Translations under genes and position numbers: made by a program
Shown here: piece after piece, positions 1 through 9,504 of the stretch
Position numbering within the stretch: the stretch's first letter is position 1
Layout of the letters: every line of letters begins with the position of its first letter
Notes under the pieces: model-generated
Seen by the model: only the letters and a program-made list of their open reading frames with translations
What the model was told of the DNA's origin: nothing
Database searches by the model: none
NCBI RefSeq assembly: GCF_010093185.1
Contig: NZ_PDWL01000013.1
Location: 1-64,000, forward strand
Length of the DNA: 64,000 nt
Source: Pseudoxanthomonas jiangsuensis
Lineage (GTDB): Bacteria; Pseudomonadota; Gammaproteobacteria; Xanthomonadales; Xanthomonadaceae
Direction: 5' to 3'

Positions 1-2
1 AT

Positions 3-101
3 TACATCGAGATGTTCTACAACCCGATCCGCCGGCATGGTTCCGCTGGCGGACTGTCACCGGTAGAGTTCGAACGGCGCTACGCGCAAAGTGGCAACTG
101 A
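3..101 (+). CDS. IS3-family transposase OrfB, C-terminal end (partial)
   Basis: The first open frame encodes the last 32 residues of an integrase-core (rve) transposase. It begins YIEMFYNPIRRHG and ends with LSPVEFERRYA shortly before a TGA. The spacing of FYN..RRH..LSP.EFE is the standard C-terminus of IS3-family OrfB proteins, downstream of the last catalytic Glu. The rest of the gene lies outside the window, so integrity and subgroup cannot be judged. A terminal inverted repeat follows almost immediately after the stop, as expected for the right end of such an element. Confidence 0.85.
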   Translation, partial: YIEMFYNPIRRHGSAGGLSPVEFERRYAQSGN

Positions 102-102
102 G

Positions 103-127
103 TGTCTACGGAACTCTGGCCGGTCCA
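103..127. repeat. Right terminal inverted repeat of the IS3-type element
   Basis: The stretch starting TGTCTACGGAACTCTGG and ending in CA lies 1 nt after the transposase stop. IS3-family ends typically carry TGTCTACG near the OrfB stop and finish in CA. The left end is outside the window, so neither the matching repeat nor the target duplication can be checked. Confidence 0.65.
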
Positions 128-128
128 G

Positions 129-221
129 GTCGCCTTGCTGCCACGGGACAAACTTGCCCGAGATCTCGACGCCTTCTGGAAAGCAGGCGTCACGACATTC
201 TGGCGGGTCGCGGAGAAATAG
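129..221 (+). pseudogene. ORF remnant next to the IS end
   Basis: Directly after the IS end an open frame of about 30 codons runs to a TAG. It has protein-like composition (LPRDKLARDLDAFWKAG, then TTFWRVAEK). It has no start of its own and looks like the 3' tail of a gene interrupted by the insertion. I do not recognise the family. A chance reading frame cannot be excluded at this length. Confidence 0.4.
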
Positions 222-416
222 CCAAAAAATTTGCCAGTTAATAATGCCAATGCGCTATCCGACGTTCGGTCGCCGGAAAAAACTCAGCCACCTCAAAGTG
301 CATCATCAGCGCATCTTGACTAGAAGCGGATGCCTATCGACAGGCCACATAGTCCAATCTTCCGTAAACACCAAACGACTGTTCTGGGTCGTAAGCAGAC
401 GCACGGCCACGCACCT
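222..416. other. Gene-free, AT-richer spacer downstream of recD
   Basis: No convincing gene is seen on either strand. Base composition is visibly lower in GC than the flanking recBCD genes (for example CCAAAAAATTTGCC and AAAAAACTCAGCC). This suggests acquired or decaying DNA associated with the adjacent IS element. Confidence 0.5.
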
Positions 417-2384
417 TCAGAACAAGGCACCTTGAACTGGTTTGTCGAGCATGCTCGTTTCCCGCGCTGAAACCTGATCAGTCTCCCCACCCAACCTCCA
501 CCCCAACCCCGACATCCGCACCGCGTGCCTTGCCAGCGCATCGCGCAGCACCTGGGCGCTGCCGGCCACGTGCAGTCGGGTGCGGGCGCGGGTGATGGCG
601 GTGTAGACCAGCTCGCGGGAGAGCACGCGGCTGGGGGTGCGCGGCAGCTGCAGCCAGACCTCATCGAACTCGCTGCCCTGGGCCTTGTGCACGGTCATGG
701 CGAAGGCGCTCTCGTGCCGGGGCAGGGCGGCCGGATGGAAGGCGCGGACCTCGCCCGGGATGTCGCCGGGGAACCAGGCCATCAGCACGCCTTGTGCGTC
801 GTATCCCGAAGAGGGACTTGCTTCGCTGCGCCCCGAAAAGGGACTTGCTTCGCTGCGTAGGCAGATGCCGATGTCGCCGTTGAACAGGCGGTGGCGGTAG
901 CTGTTCTCGGTGACCAGCAGCAGGCGGCCGTGGAAGTAGTCCGGCGCGGGGCCGGTGCGACGGCCGGACAGCAGTTCCTCGATGCGGGCGTTCAGGCCGC
1001 GCGCGCCCTGCGGGCCGGCGCGCACGGCGGTGAGCAGGCGCAGGCGCTGGGCCATGGCCAGCGCGGTGGCCGGGTCCGGCGCGTCGGCCAGGCTGCGCCA
1101 ATGGGCGAGCAGGGCTTCGCGGCGCGCCTCGAGCGGGTCCAGCACGTCCTCGTGGAAGTCGACGCCGCGCAGCTGGCCGCCGCGCAGCAGGGCCAGGGCG
1201 GTGTCGGCGTCGCCCTCGCGGGTGGCCTCGGCCAGCGGGGCGAGATCGAAATCGGCGTCCTGGCGGTAGCCGCGCAGCAGCTGCACGCGGTGGCCGCGCA
1301 GGCCGGTGGCGTCGGCATCGACCGGTGTGGCCTCGCCGAGCAGCGGCTGCAGCGCGCGGGCGTCGTCTTCCTGCAGGGCGTGGCCAGGACCGCCGGCGCC
1401 GAGGATGGCGGCCAGCACGTCGCCGGCTTCCACCGAAGGCAGCTGGTCGGCATCGCCGAGCAGGATCAGCTGGGTGCCGTCGGCGACGGCCTCGACCAGC
1501 TTGCACATCAGCGGCAGGTCGACCATCGAGGCTTCGTCGACCACCAGCACGTCCAGCGGCAAGGGGTTGTCGGCGTGGTGGCGGAAGCCGGGCGAGTCCG
1601 GAATCGTGCCGAGCAGGCGGTGCACGGTGCTGGCGGTGTCGGGCAGGGCGGCGCATAGGGCCGGGTCGACGCCGCTGGCGACGATCGCCTGTACCGCGCG
1701 GCGCAGGCTCTCGGCCATGCGCTCGGCGGCGCGGCCGGTGGGTGCGGCCAGGGCGATGCGCGGCGGCGCCAGGCCGGCGCGCAACGACTGCGCGATGCGC
1801 AGCACCAGCAGGCGGGCGATGGTGGTGGTCTTGCCGGTGCCGGGGCCGCCGGTGACCAGCAGCAGGGCGCGGCGCAGGGCGAGCGCGGCGGCGCGGGCCT
1901 GGCGGTCGTCGCCCTGGCGCGCGAGCGGGGACAGGGGGGCGAACACCTCCGCGACCGCCTCGATGCCGCCGGCCTGCACGGGCTGGCCGGCGATGCGCCT
2001 GAGGCCTTGGGCCAGGCGCGCCTCGTACTCGCGGTAGCGGCGCAGGTAGAGCAGGCCGGCGCTGCCGGCGACGGGCTCGAAGACCAGCGGGGCGTCTTCC
2101 GCCGAAGGCGCAAGCGCGTCGCCGGGTTGGGCGACCCAGGGCGAGGCGCGCAGCTGCCGCGCCCAGGTGTCGGCATCGGGCCAGGGCAGGTCGGCGTCGA
2201 CCAGCAGGCGCGGGCGGGCGGGGTCGAAGCCGGCGTGGCCGTCGGCGACCGCCAGCGAAGCCAGCGCCGCGGCGGCGAGCACGGTGTCGGGCGTGTCCGG
2301 CCGCAGCCGGCGCAGGCTCTGGGCGAAGGCGTGGTCCAGGGTGCGCAGGGCGCCCTGGCGCTGGAGTTCGGCGAGCAGGTTCAC
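417..2384 (-). CDS. recD: Exodeoxyribonuclease V subunit alpha (RecD helicase)
   Basis: 5'-3' helicase subunit of RecBCD, the enzyme that processes double-strand ends and loads RecA. 655 residues. Walker A GGPGTGKTTT lies at about residue 179, followed by superfamily-1 motifs (VVDEASMVD, LGDADQLPS) and the C-terminal AMTVHKAQGSEFDEV and YTAITRAR motifs. The GTG start is chosen because it forms a GTGA overlap with the recB stop; reading further upstream only shadows recB. Odd feature: about 18 residues around 509-527 are two tandem near-copies of RSEASP(F/S)SG between the NGDIGICL and GVLMAWF segments, an in-frame insertion. Last gene of a recC-recB-recD operon, with an IS remnant beyond it. 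Confidence 0.95.
   Translation of the reverse strand: MNLLAELQRQGALRTLDHAFAQSLRRLRPDTPDTVLAAAALASLAVADGHAGFDPARPRLLVDADLPWPDADTWARQLRASPWVAQPGDALAPSAEDAPLVFEPVAGSAGLLYLRRYREYEARLAQGLRRIAGQPVQAGGIEAVAEVFAPLSPLARQGDDRQARAAALALRRALLLVTGGPGTGKTTTIARLLVLRIAQSLRAGLAPPRIALAAPTGRAAERMAESLRRAVQAIVASGVDPALCAALPDTASTVHRLLGTIPDSPGFRHHADNPLPLDVLVVDEASMVDLPLMCKLVEAVADGTQLILLGDADQLPSVEAGDVLAAILGAGGPGHALQEDDARALQPLLGEATPVDADATGLRGHRVQLLRGYRQDADFDLAPLAEATREGDADTALALLRGGQLRGVDFHEDVLDPLEARREALLAHWRSLADAPDPATALAMAQRLRLLTAVRAGPQGARGLNARIEELLSGRRTGPAPDYFHGRLLLVTENSYRHRLFNGDIGICLRSEASPFSGRSEASPSSGYDAQGVLMAWFPGDIPGEVRAFHPAALPRHESAFAMTVHKAQGSEFDEVWLQLPRTPSRVLSRELVYTAITRARTRLHVAGSAQVLRDALARHAVRMSGLGWRLGGETDQVSARETSMLDKPVQGALF
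805..857. repeat. In-frame tandem 27-bp repeat inside recD
   Basis: Two near-identical 26-bp units (CCCGAAGAGGGACTTGCTTC... at 805-830 and CCCGAAAAGGGACTTGCTTC... at 832-857) lie in direct repeat with a 27-bp period. Each adds nine codons to recD without breaking the frame. The unit contains a short CGAAG/CTTCG inverted repeat. Confidence 0.85.
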
Positions 2385-5300
2385 GCGGCCGCCTCCACCG
2401 GCGTGCCGGCGAACAGCGCGTCGAGCGCATGGATCAGTTCGGGCAGGTAGCGGTGGGCGAACACGCCGGGGGCGGCGCCGTCGTGGCCGCAGGCGGCGTC
2501 GGGTTCGAGGCCGCGGCAGAACAGGTAGCGGATGCCGCCGAAGTCGCGCGCGTAGTCGTAGGCCTCGCCCAGGCGGAAGCGCAGCCAGCGGTGCAGGGCC
2601 AGGGTGTAGATCAGCGCCTGCAGGTCGTACTCGCTGTCGGCCATGGCCCTGCGCAGGGACGCGGTGTCGTAGGCCGGCAGCCGGTTGGACTTGTAGTCGA
2701 GCACGTACCAGCGGCCGTCGTGGGTGTAGGTGAGGTCGATCAGGCCGGTCATCAGGCCTTCCAGGGTGCGGCGCAGGCCGAAACCGTGGCGGTCGGCGAC
2801 CACGCCGTGGGCGTGCAGCAGCGCCAGCAGGGTGTCGACCGCGGTGGGCTGCAGCGCGAACTGGAACTCGATCTCGGCGCGGCGCGCCTGCGGCGGCGAA
2901 GCACACAGGCGCAGACCCTCGGGCAAGGCGACGGTGAGGGTGCGGCCGATCAGGTCGGTCAGGACGGCCACGCCGTCGGCGATGTCGTCCGCCTCGTAGC
3001 CGGCCTTGCGCAAAGCTTTCCCGATCACCTCGATCTCGCTGGTGGGTGCCGGATCGCCGATGCGCCATGCCTGCCAGGCGGCGAAGTCGCCCAGTTCCAG
3101 CGCCTCGTGCAGGACCACGCCGAAGCGGTTGCCGGCGAAGCGCGGGTCGAAGGCCTCGGCCGGCTGCGGGGCGTCCTGCGCGGGGTCGGCATCGGGCTCG
3201 TCGTTGCCGCCGGCGGCGGCGACGGTGGCACGGGTGGAGGCGTCCTGCTGACCGCTGTCGGCATTGGCCAGCTGGGTGAAGCTGTAGACCCACCAGTCGG
3301 GTGCGATCTGGCGTTCGATCCTGCGCGCGGCCGGCGGCACGCCTTCGGCGATCGGCGGCAACCAAGGCAGGGCGGCCGGCGGCGGCGAGGCGTCGCGGAC
3401 GATGCCGGGCGTGTCGGGCAGGCCGTCGAGCATGGGCGCCAGCGCGGTCTGGCCGGCTTGGTAGAAGTCGCCGGTGGCGATCCACAGCGCGTGCTCGGCG
3501 CGGGTCAGGCCGACGTAGAGCAGGCGCGCGTCCTCGGCACGCTGGGCCTCGATCCAGGCGGTGCGGGCGGCGCCCCAGCCGGAGGTGTCGGCCTGCAGCT
3601 TCCAGTGCAGCGCGCGGCGGCCGTCGTCGGTCGCGACCACGCAGGCGTTGCCCGGGTCCGGCGGCTTGCCGCCGATGCCGACGAAGGGCAGGAACACCAG
3701 CGGGTACTCCAGGCCCTTGCTCTTGTGCAGGGTCACGATCTGCACCCGGCGGGCATCGGATTCCAGCCGCAGCAGCTGGGCCTCGTCGTTGGGGTCGGCG
3801 CCGGCGATCCGCTGGCCCAGCCAGTCGACCAGGCCGTGCAGGCCCAGCGCGCGCGCATCGGCCTGCTGCAGTAGTTCGCCCAGCTGCAGGTAGTTGGTGA
3901 GCCGGCGCTCGCCGTCGAGCAGGCCGAGCAGGCGCTCGGCATTATCCGCGCACAGGTCCGAGACCAGCGCCAGCGGCCCGCCGCGCTGCCAGCGCTCGCG
4001 CCAGGCCAGCGCTTTGAGTTGCCAGGCGCGGTGGGCGGCGCCGTCGTCCTCCAGCGCGGCGATGCCGGCGGCATCCACGCCCAGCAGCACGGTGGCCAGC
4101 GCCGCGCGCAGGCGGCCGTCGTCGGCGGTGTGCAGCAGGGCCAGCAGCAAGGTCAGCAGTTCCTGCGCCTCGGGCGTGGCGAACAGGCTCTGCCGGCCGG
4201 CGGCGACCGCGGGAATGCCGACCGCGGCCAGCGCCTGCTGGATGCGGGTGGCCTCGCCGTGCTTGCGCACGAGCACGGCGATGTCGCCGGGCTGGACCGG
4301 CCGGCCGTCGAGGGTGGCGGTGCCGGCGCGGGCCTCGCTGAGCACGGCGTGGATGGCGGCGACGCAGGCCCGGGTGGCCAGTTCGCGGGCGCGGCCGGCA
4401 CTCCATGGCTTGCGTTTGCCGGTGTCGTCCAGCGGCGGCGCAGGGGCCTGCCACAGCGTGAGCGCGGGCGCGGCGGCGCCCGCGCGCCGGTAGTCGGCGT
4501 CGCGACGCTTGGTGCCCGGCGCGACCGGGTGGAAGCGGATGCGCGGGTCGAGGAAGGCGCGTTCACCGGCCTGCGCGTACAGCGCTTCGACGGCCTGCAG
4601 CAAAGCCGGCCGCGAGCGGAAGTTGTGGTCCAGCGTGGGCGCGCGCGCGGCCACGCCGGCGGCCAGCAGGTAGGTCTGCACGTCGCCGCCGCGGAAGCCG
4701 TAGATGGCCTGCTTGGGGTCGCCGATCAGGAACAGCCCCGGCTCCAGGCCGGCATCGCGCACCTGCGGCGAATCGCCGAACACGGTATGGAAGATGCTCC
4801 ACTGGCGCGCATCGGTGTCCTGGAACTCGTCGACCAGGGCCACCGCGTACTGCGCGCGCAGGCGCTGCACCAGCGCGCCGGCATGCGGGCCGGCCAGCGC
4901 GTCGGCGACGCCGTCGATCAGGTCGTCGTAGGTCTGCACGCGCAGTTGCTGCTTGCGCCGGGCCAGGCGGGTGCGGGCGTCGTCGCGGATGCGGTGCAGC
5001 AGGGCGATCTTCGCCTGCTCCTGCCAGGCCTCCGCCGCCCGCGCCGCATCGGCCCAGGCCTGCAGCGCGTCGAACAGCGCCGAGCACGGCGCCTTGCCCG
5101 GCTCGCCGTCCTTGCAGAACTCCTGCAGGCGCGCGGGCAGCAGCTTGTCCAGGTGGTTCCTGTCATCGAAGAACCATGATGCGGACACGCGTCCGGCCTG
5201 CAGGGTCTGGAAGGCCTTCTCGAAGCTGGGTTTGCGCGCCTTGCGGCCATCGAAGACCTTGTTGTCGAACGCGGCGGCGATGGCGTCGCGGGCGACGGGC

Positions 5301-6004
5301 AGGTGGGCGTCGATGGCCTGCGCGAGCGCCTGCGCGGCGGCGTCCAGCGCGGGGCTTGGATCGGCCGGCAGATCGCCGGGCGCCGGCAGCAGCAGCGGCT
5401 GCCGGACCAGCTCGGCCAGATCGGCGGCCAGCGCTTCGGGGCCGCCCTTCCACAGCGCGGCGAGCGAAGGCGCGGTCCCGGCGTCGGCGGCATGTACGCG
5501 CCACAGGTCGGCGGCCAGTTCCTCGCGCAGGGCGCGGTCGCTGGCCAGCAGTTCGGGCGCGGCAAAGGTCTGGCCGCTTTCCAGGGCGTGTTCGCGCAGC
5601 ACGCGCGCGCAGAAGCCATGGATGGTGAAGATGGCGGCCAGGTCGATCTCGTCGGCGGCCAGCTGCAGGCGCTGCCGCAGCTGCGCCGGAGTTTCACTGC
5701 CGGTAGCCAGGTGCGCGGCGATGAGCGCGCGGCTGAGTGCGGCATCGGGCGATTCGCCGTCCGCCGGCGGCGCGTCCACCAGGCTCGCGGCCAGGGCCAG
5801 GCGCTCGCGGATGCGCTTGCGCAGCTCCTGGGTGGCGGCCTCGGTGAAGGTGACCGCCAGCACCTGGCCGATGCGCAGCCGCCGCTCGACCACCAGCCGG
5901 GTGACCAGGGTGGCCAGGGTGAAGGTCTTGCCGGTGCCAGCGCTGGCCTCGATCAGCCGGGTGCCGGTGAGGGGCAGGGCGAGGAAGGGGTCGGGGGCGT
6001 TCAT
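2381..6004 (-). CDS. recB: Exodeoxyribonuclease V subunit beta (RecB helicase-nuclease)
   Basis: 3'-5' helicase and the only nuclease subunit of RecBCD. 1207 residues, a usual length. The N-terminus carries the UvrD-type Walker A EASAGTGKTFT at about residue 19. Then come the DEFQDTD Walker B, the GDPKQAIYGFRGGD motif, VTLHKSKGLEYPLVFLP, and a C-terminal nuclease domain with GLMTGLIDLTY and VLDYKSNRL around residue 1100 (catalytic Asp and Lys). ATG overlaps the recC stop as ATGA, and its own stop overlaps the recD GTG, so the three subunits appear translationally coupled. Confidence 0.97.
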   Translation of the reverse strand: MNAPDPFLALPLTGTRLIEASAGTGKTFTLATLVTRLVVERRLRIGQVLAVTFTEAATQELRKRIRERLALAASLVDAPPADGESPDAALSRALIAAHLATGSETPAQLRQRLQLAADEIDLAAIFTIHGFCARVLREHALESGQTFAAPELLASDRALREELAADLWRVHAADAGTAPSLAALWKGGPEALAADLAELVRQPLLLPAPGDLPADPSPALDAAAQALAQAIDAHLPVARDAIAAAFDNKVFDGRKARKPSFEKAFQTLQAGRVSASWFFDDRNHLDKLLPARLQEFCKDGEPGKAPCSALFDALQAWADAARAAEAWQEQAKIALLHRIRDDARTRLARRKQQLRVQTYDDLIDGVADALAGPHAGALVQRLRAQYAVALVDEFQDTDARQWSIFHTVFGDSPQVRDAGLEPGLFLIGDPKQAIYGFRGGDVQTYLLAAGVAARAPTLDHNFRSRPALLQAVEALYAQAGERAFLDPRIRFHPVAPGTKRRDADYRRAGAAAPALTLWQAPAPPLDDTGKRKPWSAGRARELATRACVAAIHAVLSEARAGTATLDGRPVQPGDIAVLVRKHGEATRIQQALAAVGIPAVAAGRQSLFATPEAQELLTLLLALLHTADDGRLRAALATVLLGVDAAGIAALEDDGAAHRAWQLKALAWRERWQRGGPLALVSDLCADNAERLLGLLDGERRLTNYLQLGELLQQADARALGLHGLVDWLGQRIAGADPNDEAQLLRLESDARRVQIVTLHKSKGLEYPLVFLPFVGIGGKPPDPGNACVVATDDGRRALHWKLQADTSGWGAARTAWIEAQRAEDARLLYVGLTRAEHALWIATGDFYQAGQTALAPMLDGLPDTPGIVRDASPPPAALPWLPPIAEGVPPAARRIERQIAPDWWVYSFTQLANADSGQQDASTRATVAAAGGNDEPDADPAQDAPQPAEAFDPRFAGNRFGVVLHEALELGDFAAWQAWRIGDPAPTSEIEVIGKALRKAGYEADDIADGVAVLTDLIGRTLTVALPEGLRLCASPPQARRAEIEFQFALQPTAVDTLLALLHAHGVVADRHGFGLRRTLEGLMTGLIDLTYTHDGRWYVLDYKSNRLPAYDTASLRRAMADSEYDLQALIYTLALHRWLRFRLGEAYDYARDFGGIRYLFCRGLEPDAACGHDGAAPGVFAHRYLPELIHALDALFAGTPVEAAA

Positions 6005-9000
6005 GCCTCGGCCTCCTCGTCGGCTTCGACGACGAAGCGGCGGCCGTCATCGAAGCCGGTGTGGATCGCTCCGCGCTCGACCGCGGTGAAGACGGCGTAG
6101 CTGATTTCGGCGAACCGGTGCAGCAGCTCCGGATCGGCGAAGGGATCGCGGCCGCGCAGGGCCAGGCGGTAGGCGTCGCCGGTGCCTTCGCCCCACTGGC
6201 GGTCGCCGCCGCGCCAGCGGGCGGTGGCGGCCTTGACCGCCTTGTCGGGATCGTCGGCGCTGAAGTACTCCCAGCCGCTGTAGGGACCGAACGGCAACGG
6301 CGCGGCCAGGCCCTCGCGGCGCAGCTCCAGCAGGCGCTGCAAAGCGTCGCGGGCGGACGCGGGATCGAGCGGCTCGCGCACGAACGGGCCGACACCGGCG
6401 TCGCCGCCGTCGTGGAACTGCACCAGCGGCAGGCCCAGGCCGGCGGCGCTGGCCAGCAGCCAGTCCAGGCCGTCGCGGATCGCGGAAGGGCCGTTGGCCG
6501 CTCCGAAGTACACGCGGCCGATCCCCTGCGGATACAGCCGGTCCAGGCGCGCCTGCAGGCGCAGCCCCGGCAGCGGCACTTCGACCCTTCGCGAGCCAGG
6601 TTCGGCATCGCCGCGCCAGGCGGCGAAGGCCTGCGCGTAGGGACGCAGCGACTCGACCATGGCATCCAACTGGCGCCGGCCCAGCGGGCCGGACGGCAGC
6701 AGCGCGCGGGCGCGCAGGCGCTCGTACAGGCCGGCCTCATGGCCGGCGAGCAGTGCGTCGAAGACCTTCAGCTGCAGCTGCGCCTTCTCCAGGCCGGCGC
6801 CGGGTGCGAGCAGCGGCTCGACGTCTTCGCCGAGCACGGTTTCGTCGGCCAGGCGCAGGTCCAGGCGCTCACGCAGGAACTGCTGGGCCGGCGCGGTGAG
6901 GAACTGGCGCAGTGCGTCCAGCGAAAGCGTGCCGTCGCGCTCGTCGTCGGCCGTACGCGGTGGCAACGGCGCGTCGATCCACGGCGCCAGCGGCACGCGC
7001 GAGCCGCCGATGCGGCCGGCGGCCGGCTGCCACTGCGCGCGGTAGCTGAAGCGCCGAGGGTCGCCCTCGGCGCCGAACGCGGCCGGGGCGAACGGCTGCA
7101 GGGCGTGGCGCAGCGTAAGCGCGCCCGCGACGGCGGCCGGGTCGGCGTGGTATTCGGCCGCGGCCTGGACCAGTTCGGCCACCAGCGCCGACGGCTCGCG
7201 CACGCTGCCGTCGCGCGGATCGGCGCCGAGGTAGCTGAGGTAGAACACGTCCTGAGCCGAGGCGAACAACTGCAGGAACAGGAAGCGGTCGTCCTCGCGG
7301 GTGGAGCGGTCGCCGTGGCGGCGCCGGTCCGTGCCCAGCTCGGCGGTGAGGCGGTTGAGCCCGGCGGCCAGGTCGCGCCGCGGGAAGTCGCCGTCGTTCA
7401 TGCCCAGCAGACAGATGACCCGGAACGGCAGCAGCCGCATCGGCACCATCCGGCCGACGCTCACCCCGCCGGTGAGCAGGGGCGCGCGGGTGTCGGCCTC
7501 CGACAGCACCGCGGCGAAGTGCGCACGTACGACCTCGGCCGGGACCTCGGTCTCGACCTCGGCGCGGCGCGCATGCTCGGCGAAGTCGTCGATCAGGGTG
7601 CGCAGGCGCTCGAGCGCGCGCTGGGTGCCGGCCGCCGCCGGCGTGTCCGGCAGCAGCGCGTCGAGCAGGGCCAGCAGGCGCTCGCGCCACTGCGCCGGCG
7701 GCAGCGCCTCGCGCAGATTGCGCTGGAAGCGTTCCAGCGCGCGCAAAAGCCGGATCAGGATGTCCAGCGCGTCGAGCGCGCGGCCCTCCAGCGCCGGCCA
7801 GGGCGCGACCCCGGCGATGTCGGCCTCGCTGCCGCTGGCATGGCCGAGCAGCAGCCGCTCCAGCGCGAACGCCCAGGTGTAGGCGTCGTCCTCGGGCGCG
7901 GCGTGCTGCGCGCGGTGGGCGGCGTTGAGTCCCCAGCGCGCGCCGGCGGCCTGCAGCCAGCCGTGCAGGCGCTCGAACGCGGCCGCGTCCAGCCCGGCCG
8001 CCTCGGCCAGCGGCGGGCTGGCCAGCAGGTCGAGGATCTCGTTGAGGCCGAAGCGCGACACCGACAGCCCGAGCAGGCGCACGAACACCTCGGCCAGCGG
8101 CTCGCCGGCCAGCGGGCTGGTGTCGGCCAGGGCGTAGGGGATGCGCGTGCCGGGCGGGTCGCCCTGGCCGCCGAACACGGCGTCCAGGTAGGGGATGTAG
8201 GGATCGATGTCCGGCGCCAGCACCGCGATCTCGCGCGGCTGCAAGGGCGGGTCGAAACGCGGGTCCTCGAGCAGGCCGCGCAGCTGGTCGTGCAGCACCT
8301 GCAGCTCGCGCAGGCGGGTGTGGCAGGCGTGGACCTGCAGGCTGGGATCGGCGAGGTCGAGCGCGGCGCGTGGTGCAGGCCGCGGCGGCGGCGCGCGCCG
8401 GAACAGGTCGCTCTGCATCCGCCGCAGGAGGCTGTCGCCGAGGCCGCCCCGGGCCAGCGGGCGCTGGCCCGATTCCAGCGGATCGGCATAGACCTCGATC
8501 TCGGCGCGCGGATGCACCACCTCGTAGCTGCCGAGCAGGGCCATGAAGTCGCGGCCGGCCGCGCCCCAGGCCTGCAGCAGGCGGTTGTCCCCGCCGCTGC
8601 CGGCGAACAGGCCTTCGTCGTAGGGCCAAGGCGCGTCATGGCCGGCGGCGATCGCGCGGCGGCGCGCGCCCACGGTCTGCAGGTCGCCCCAGTAGCCCTG
8701 CGCCGGCGTCGGCAGGTAGAAGTGCAGGGTGCCCACCCGCGCCTGGGTGGCGAGCACGCGCAGCACGTCCGGGGAGACGTTGAGCGTGGCGAAGGCGAAC
8801 AGCCGCGGCGGCAGGCCCTGCGGCAGCGCTTCGCGTCCGCCGCCGAAGCGGTCCAGGTAGTCCTGCAACCGCCGCGCGCGGTAGGCCTGGCCAGCAGCGA
8901 CGTGGCGCCAGAGCACCGCCTGCGGGTCCTGCGGATCGGCACCGGCCTCCCAGCGCAAAAGCCAGTCGCGGCGCCAAGCCTGGTACTTCTCGAACACCGA

Positions 9001-9414
9001 TGCCAGCTCGCCCGCCAGGGCCCAGGGCTTGAGCGCGTCGCCATCGGCCAGGTAGCCGGCCAGCGGCGCCAGCGCCGGGCGCGCGAGCAGGGCCGGATCG
9101 GCCAGCGCCGCGTACAGGCGCCAGTGCAGGGTGTCGGCGTCGAGTTCGTCGCCGGCCGGGCCGAGGTTGGCCTTCAGCGCATGGGCGACGAACTCGCCCG
9201 GGGTCAGGAACTGGAGATTGGCGGCCACCCCGTGCTCGGCCGCCAGCGTGGCCTGCAGCCAGCGCCGCATCGCCACCTGCGGGATCAGCACCACCTCCGG
9301 CTCCAGGATCGATCGGCCCGGCACCGGCTGGCGCAGCTCGGCTGCCAGCAGCCCGGCCAGCACTTCCAGCGAATTGGACGGATAGAGGCGGAAGTCGTTG
9401 GCTGCGGACGGCAT
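6001..9414 (-). CDS. recC: Exodeoxyribonuclease V subunit gamma (RecC)
   Basis: Chi-scanning, helicase-like subunit of RecBCD. 1137 residues. The N-terminus MPSAANDFRLYPSNSLEVLA continues into VPGRSILEPEVVLIPQVAM, typical of RecC (strand-holding region between Ser-Asn and the VPxxG block). FVRLLGLSVSRFGLNEILDLL and LLPFRVICLLGMNDGDFPR are also characteristic. The open frame extends far upstream, but that extension is non-coding antisense to the transporter gene; the ATG matches the family start. First gene of the recCBD operon, divergent from the phosphate transporter with 90 nt between them. Confidence 0.95.
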   Translation of the reverse strand: MPSAANDFRLYPSNSLEVLAGLLAAELRQPVPGRSILEPEVVLIPQVAMRRWLQATLAAEHGVAANLQFLTPGEFVAHALKANLGPAGDELDADTLHWRLYAALADPALLARPALAPLAGYLADGDALKPWALAGELASVFEKYQAWRRDWLLRWEAGADPQDPQAVLWRHVAAGQAYRARRLQDYLDRFGGGREALPQGLPPRLFAFATLNVSPDVLRVLATQARVGTLHFYLPTPAQGYWGDLQTVGARRRAIAAGHDAPWPYDEGLFAGSGGDNRLLQAWGAAGRDFMALLGSYEVVHPRAEIEVYADPLESGQRPLARGGLGDSLLRRMQSDLFRRAPPPRPAPRAALDLADPSLQVHACHTRLRELQVLHDQLRGLLEDPRFDPPLQPREIAVLAPDIDPYIPYLDAVFGGQGDPPGTRIPYALADTSPLAGEPLAEVFVRLLGLSVSRFGLNEILDLLASPPLAEAAGLDAAAFERLHGWLQAAGARWGLNAAHRAQHAAPEDDAYTWAFALERLLLGHASGSEADIAGVAPWPALEGRALDALDILIRLLRALERFQRNLREALPPAQWRERLLALLDALLPDTPAAAGTQRALERLRTLIDDFAEHARRAEVETEVPAEVVRAHFAAVLSEADTRAPLLTGGVSVGRMVPMRLLPFRVICLLGMNDGDFPRRDLAAGLNRLTAELGTDRRRHGDRSTREDDRFLFLQLFASAQDVFYLSYLGADPRDGSVREPSALVAELVQAAAEYHADPAAVAGALTLRHALQPFAPAAFGAEGDPRRFSYRAQWQPAAGRIGGSRVPLAPWIDAPLPPRTADDERDGTLSLDALRQFLTAPAQQFLRERLDLRLADETVLGEDVEPLLAPGAGLEKAQLQLKVFDALLAGHEAGLYERLRARALLPSGPLGRRQLDAMVESLRPYAQAFAAWRGDAEPGSRRVEVPLPGLRLQARLDRLYPQGIGRVYFGAANGPSAIRDGLDWLLASAAGLGLPLVQFHDGGDAGVGPFVREPLDPASARDALQRLLELRREGLAAPLPFGPYSGWEYFSADDPDKAVKAATARWRGGDRQWGEGTGDAYRLALRGRDPFADPELLHRFAEISYAVFTAVERGAIHTGFDDGRRFVVEADEEAEA

Positions 9415-9504
9415 CGGGCCATCTTGCCGCAGCGGTGTCGCGGCAGGCGAGACCGCGGCGGCGCGGCGGCGATAATCGACCGCCTGCCTTCCACGGACGC
9501 CGCG

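Noticed and set aside
91..435. 114-residue ORF after the IS end
   Set aside because: Out of frame with the IS tail and the remnant, no domain, and crosses the terminal repeat.
6061..9504. Very long open frame antisense to recC, reading into the phosphate transporter
   Set aside because: It is a by-product of high GC; composition is Gln/Arg/Gly-rich without domains, and recC on the other strand is clearly real.
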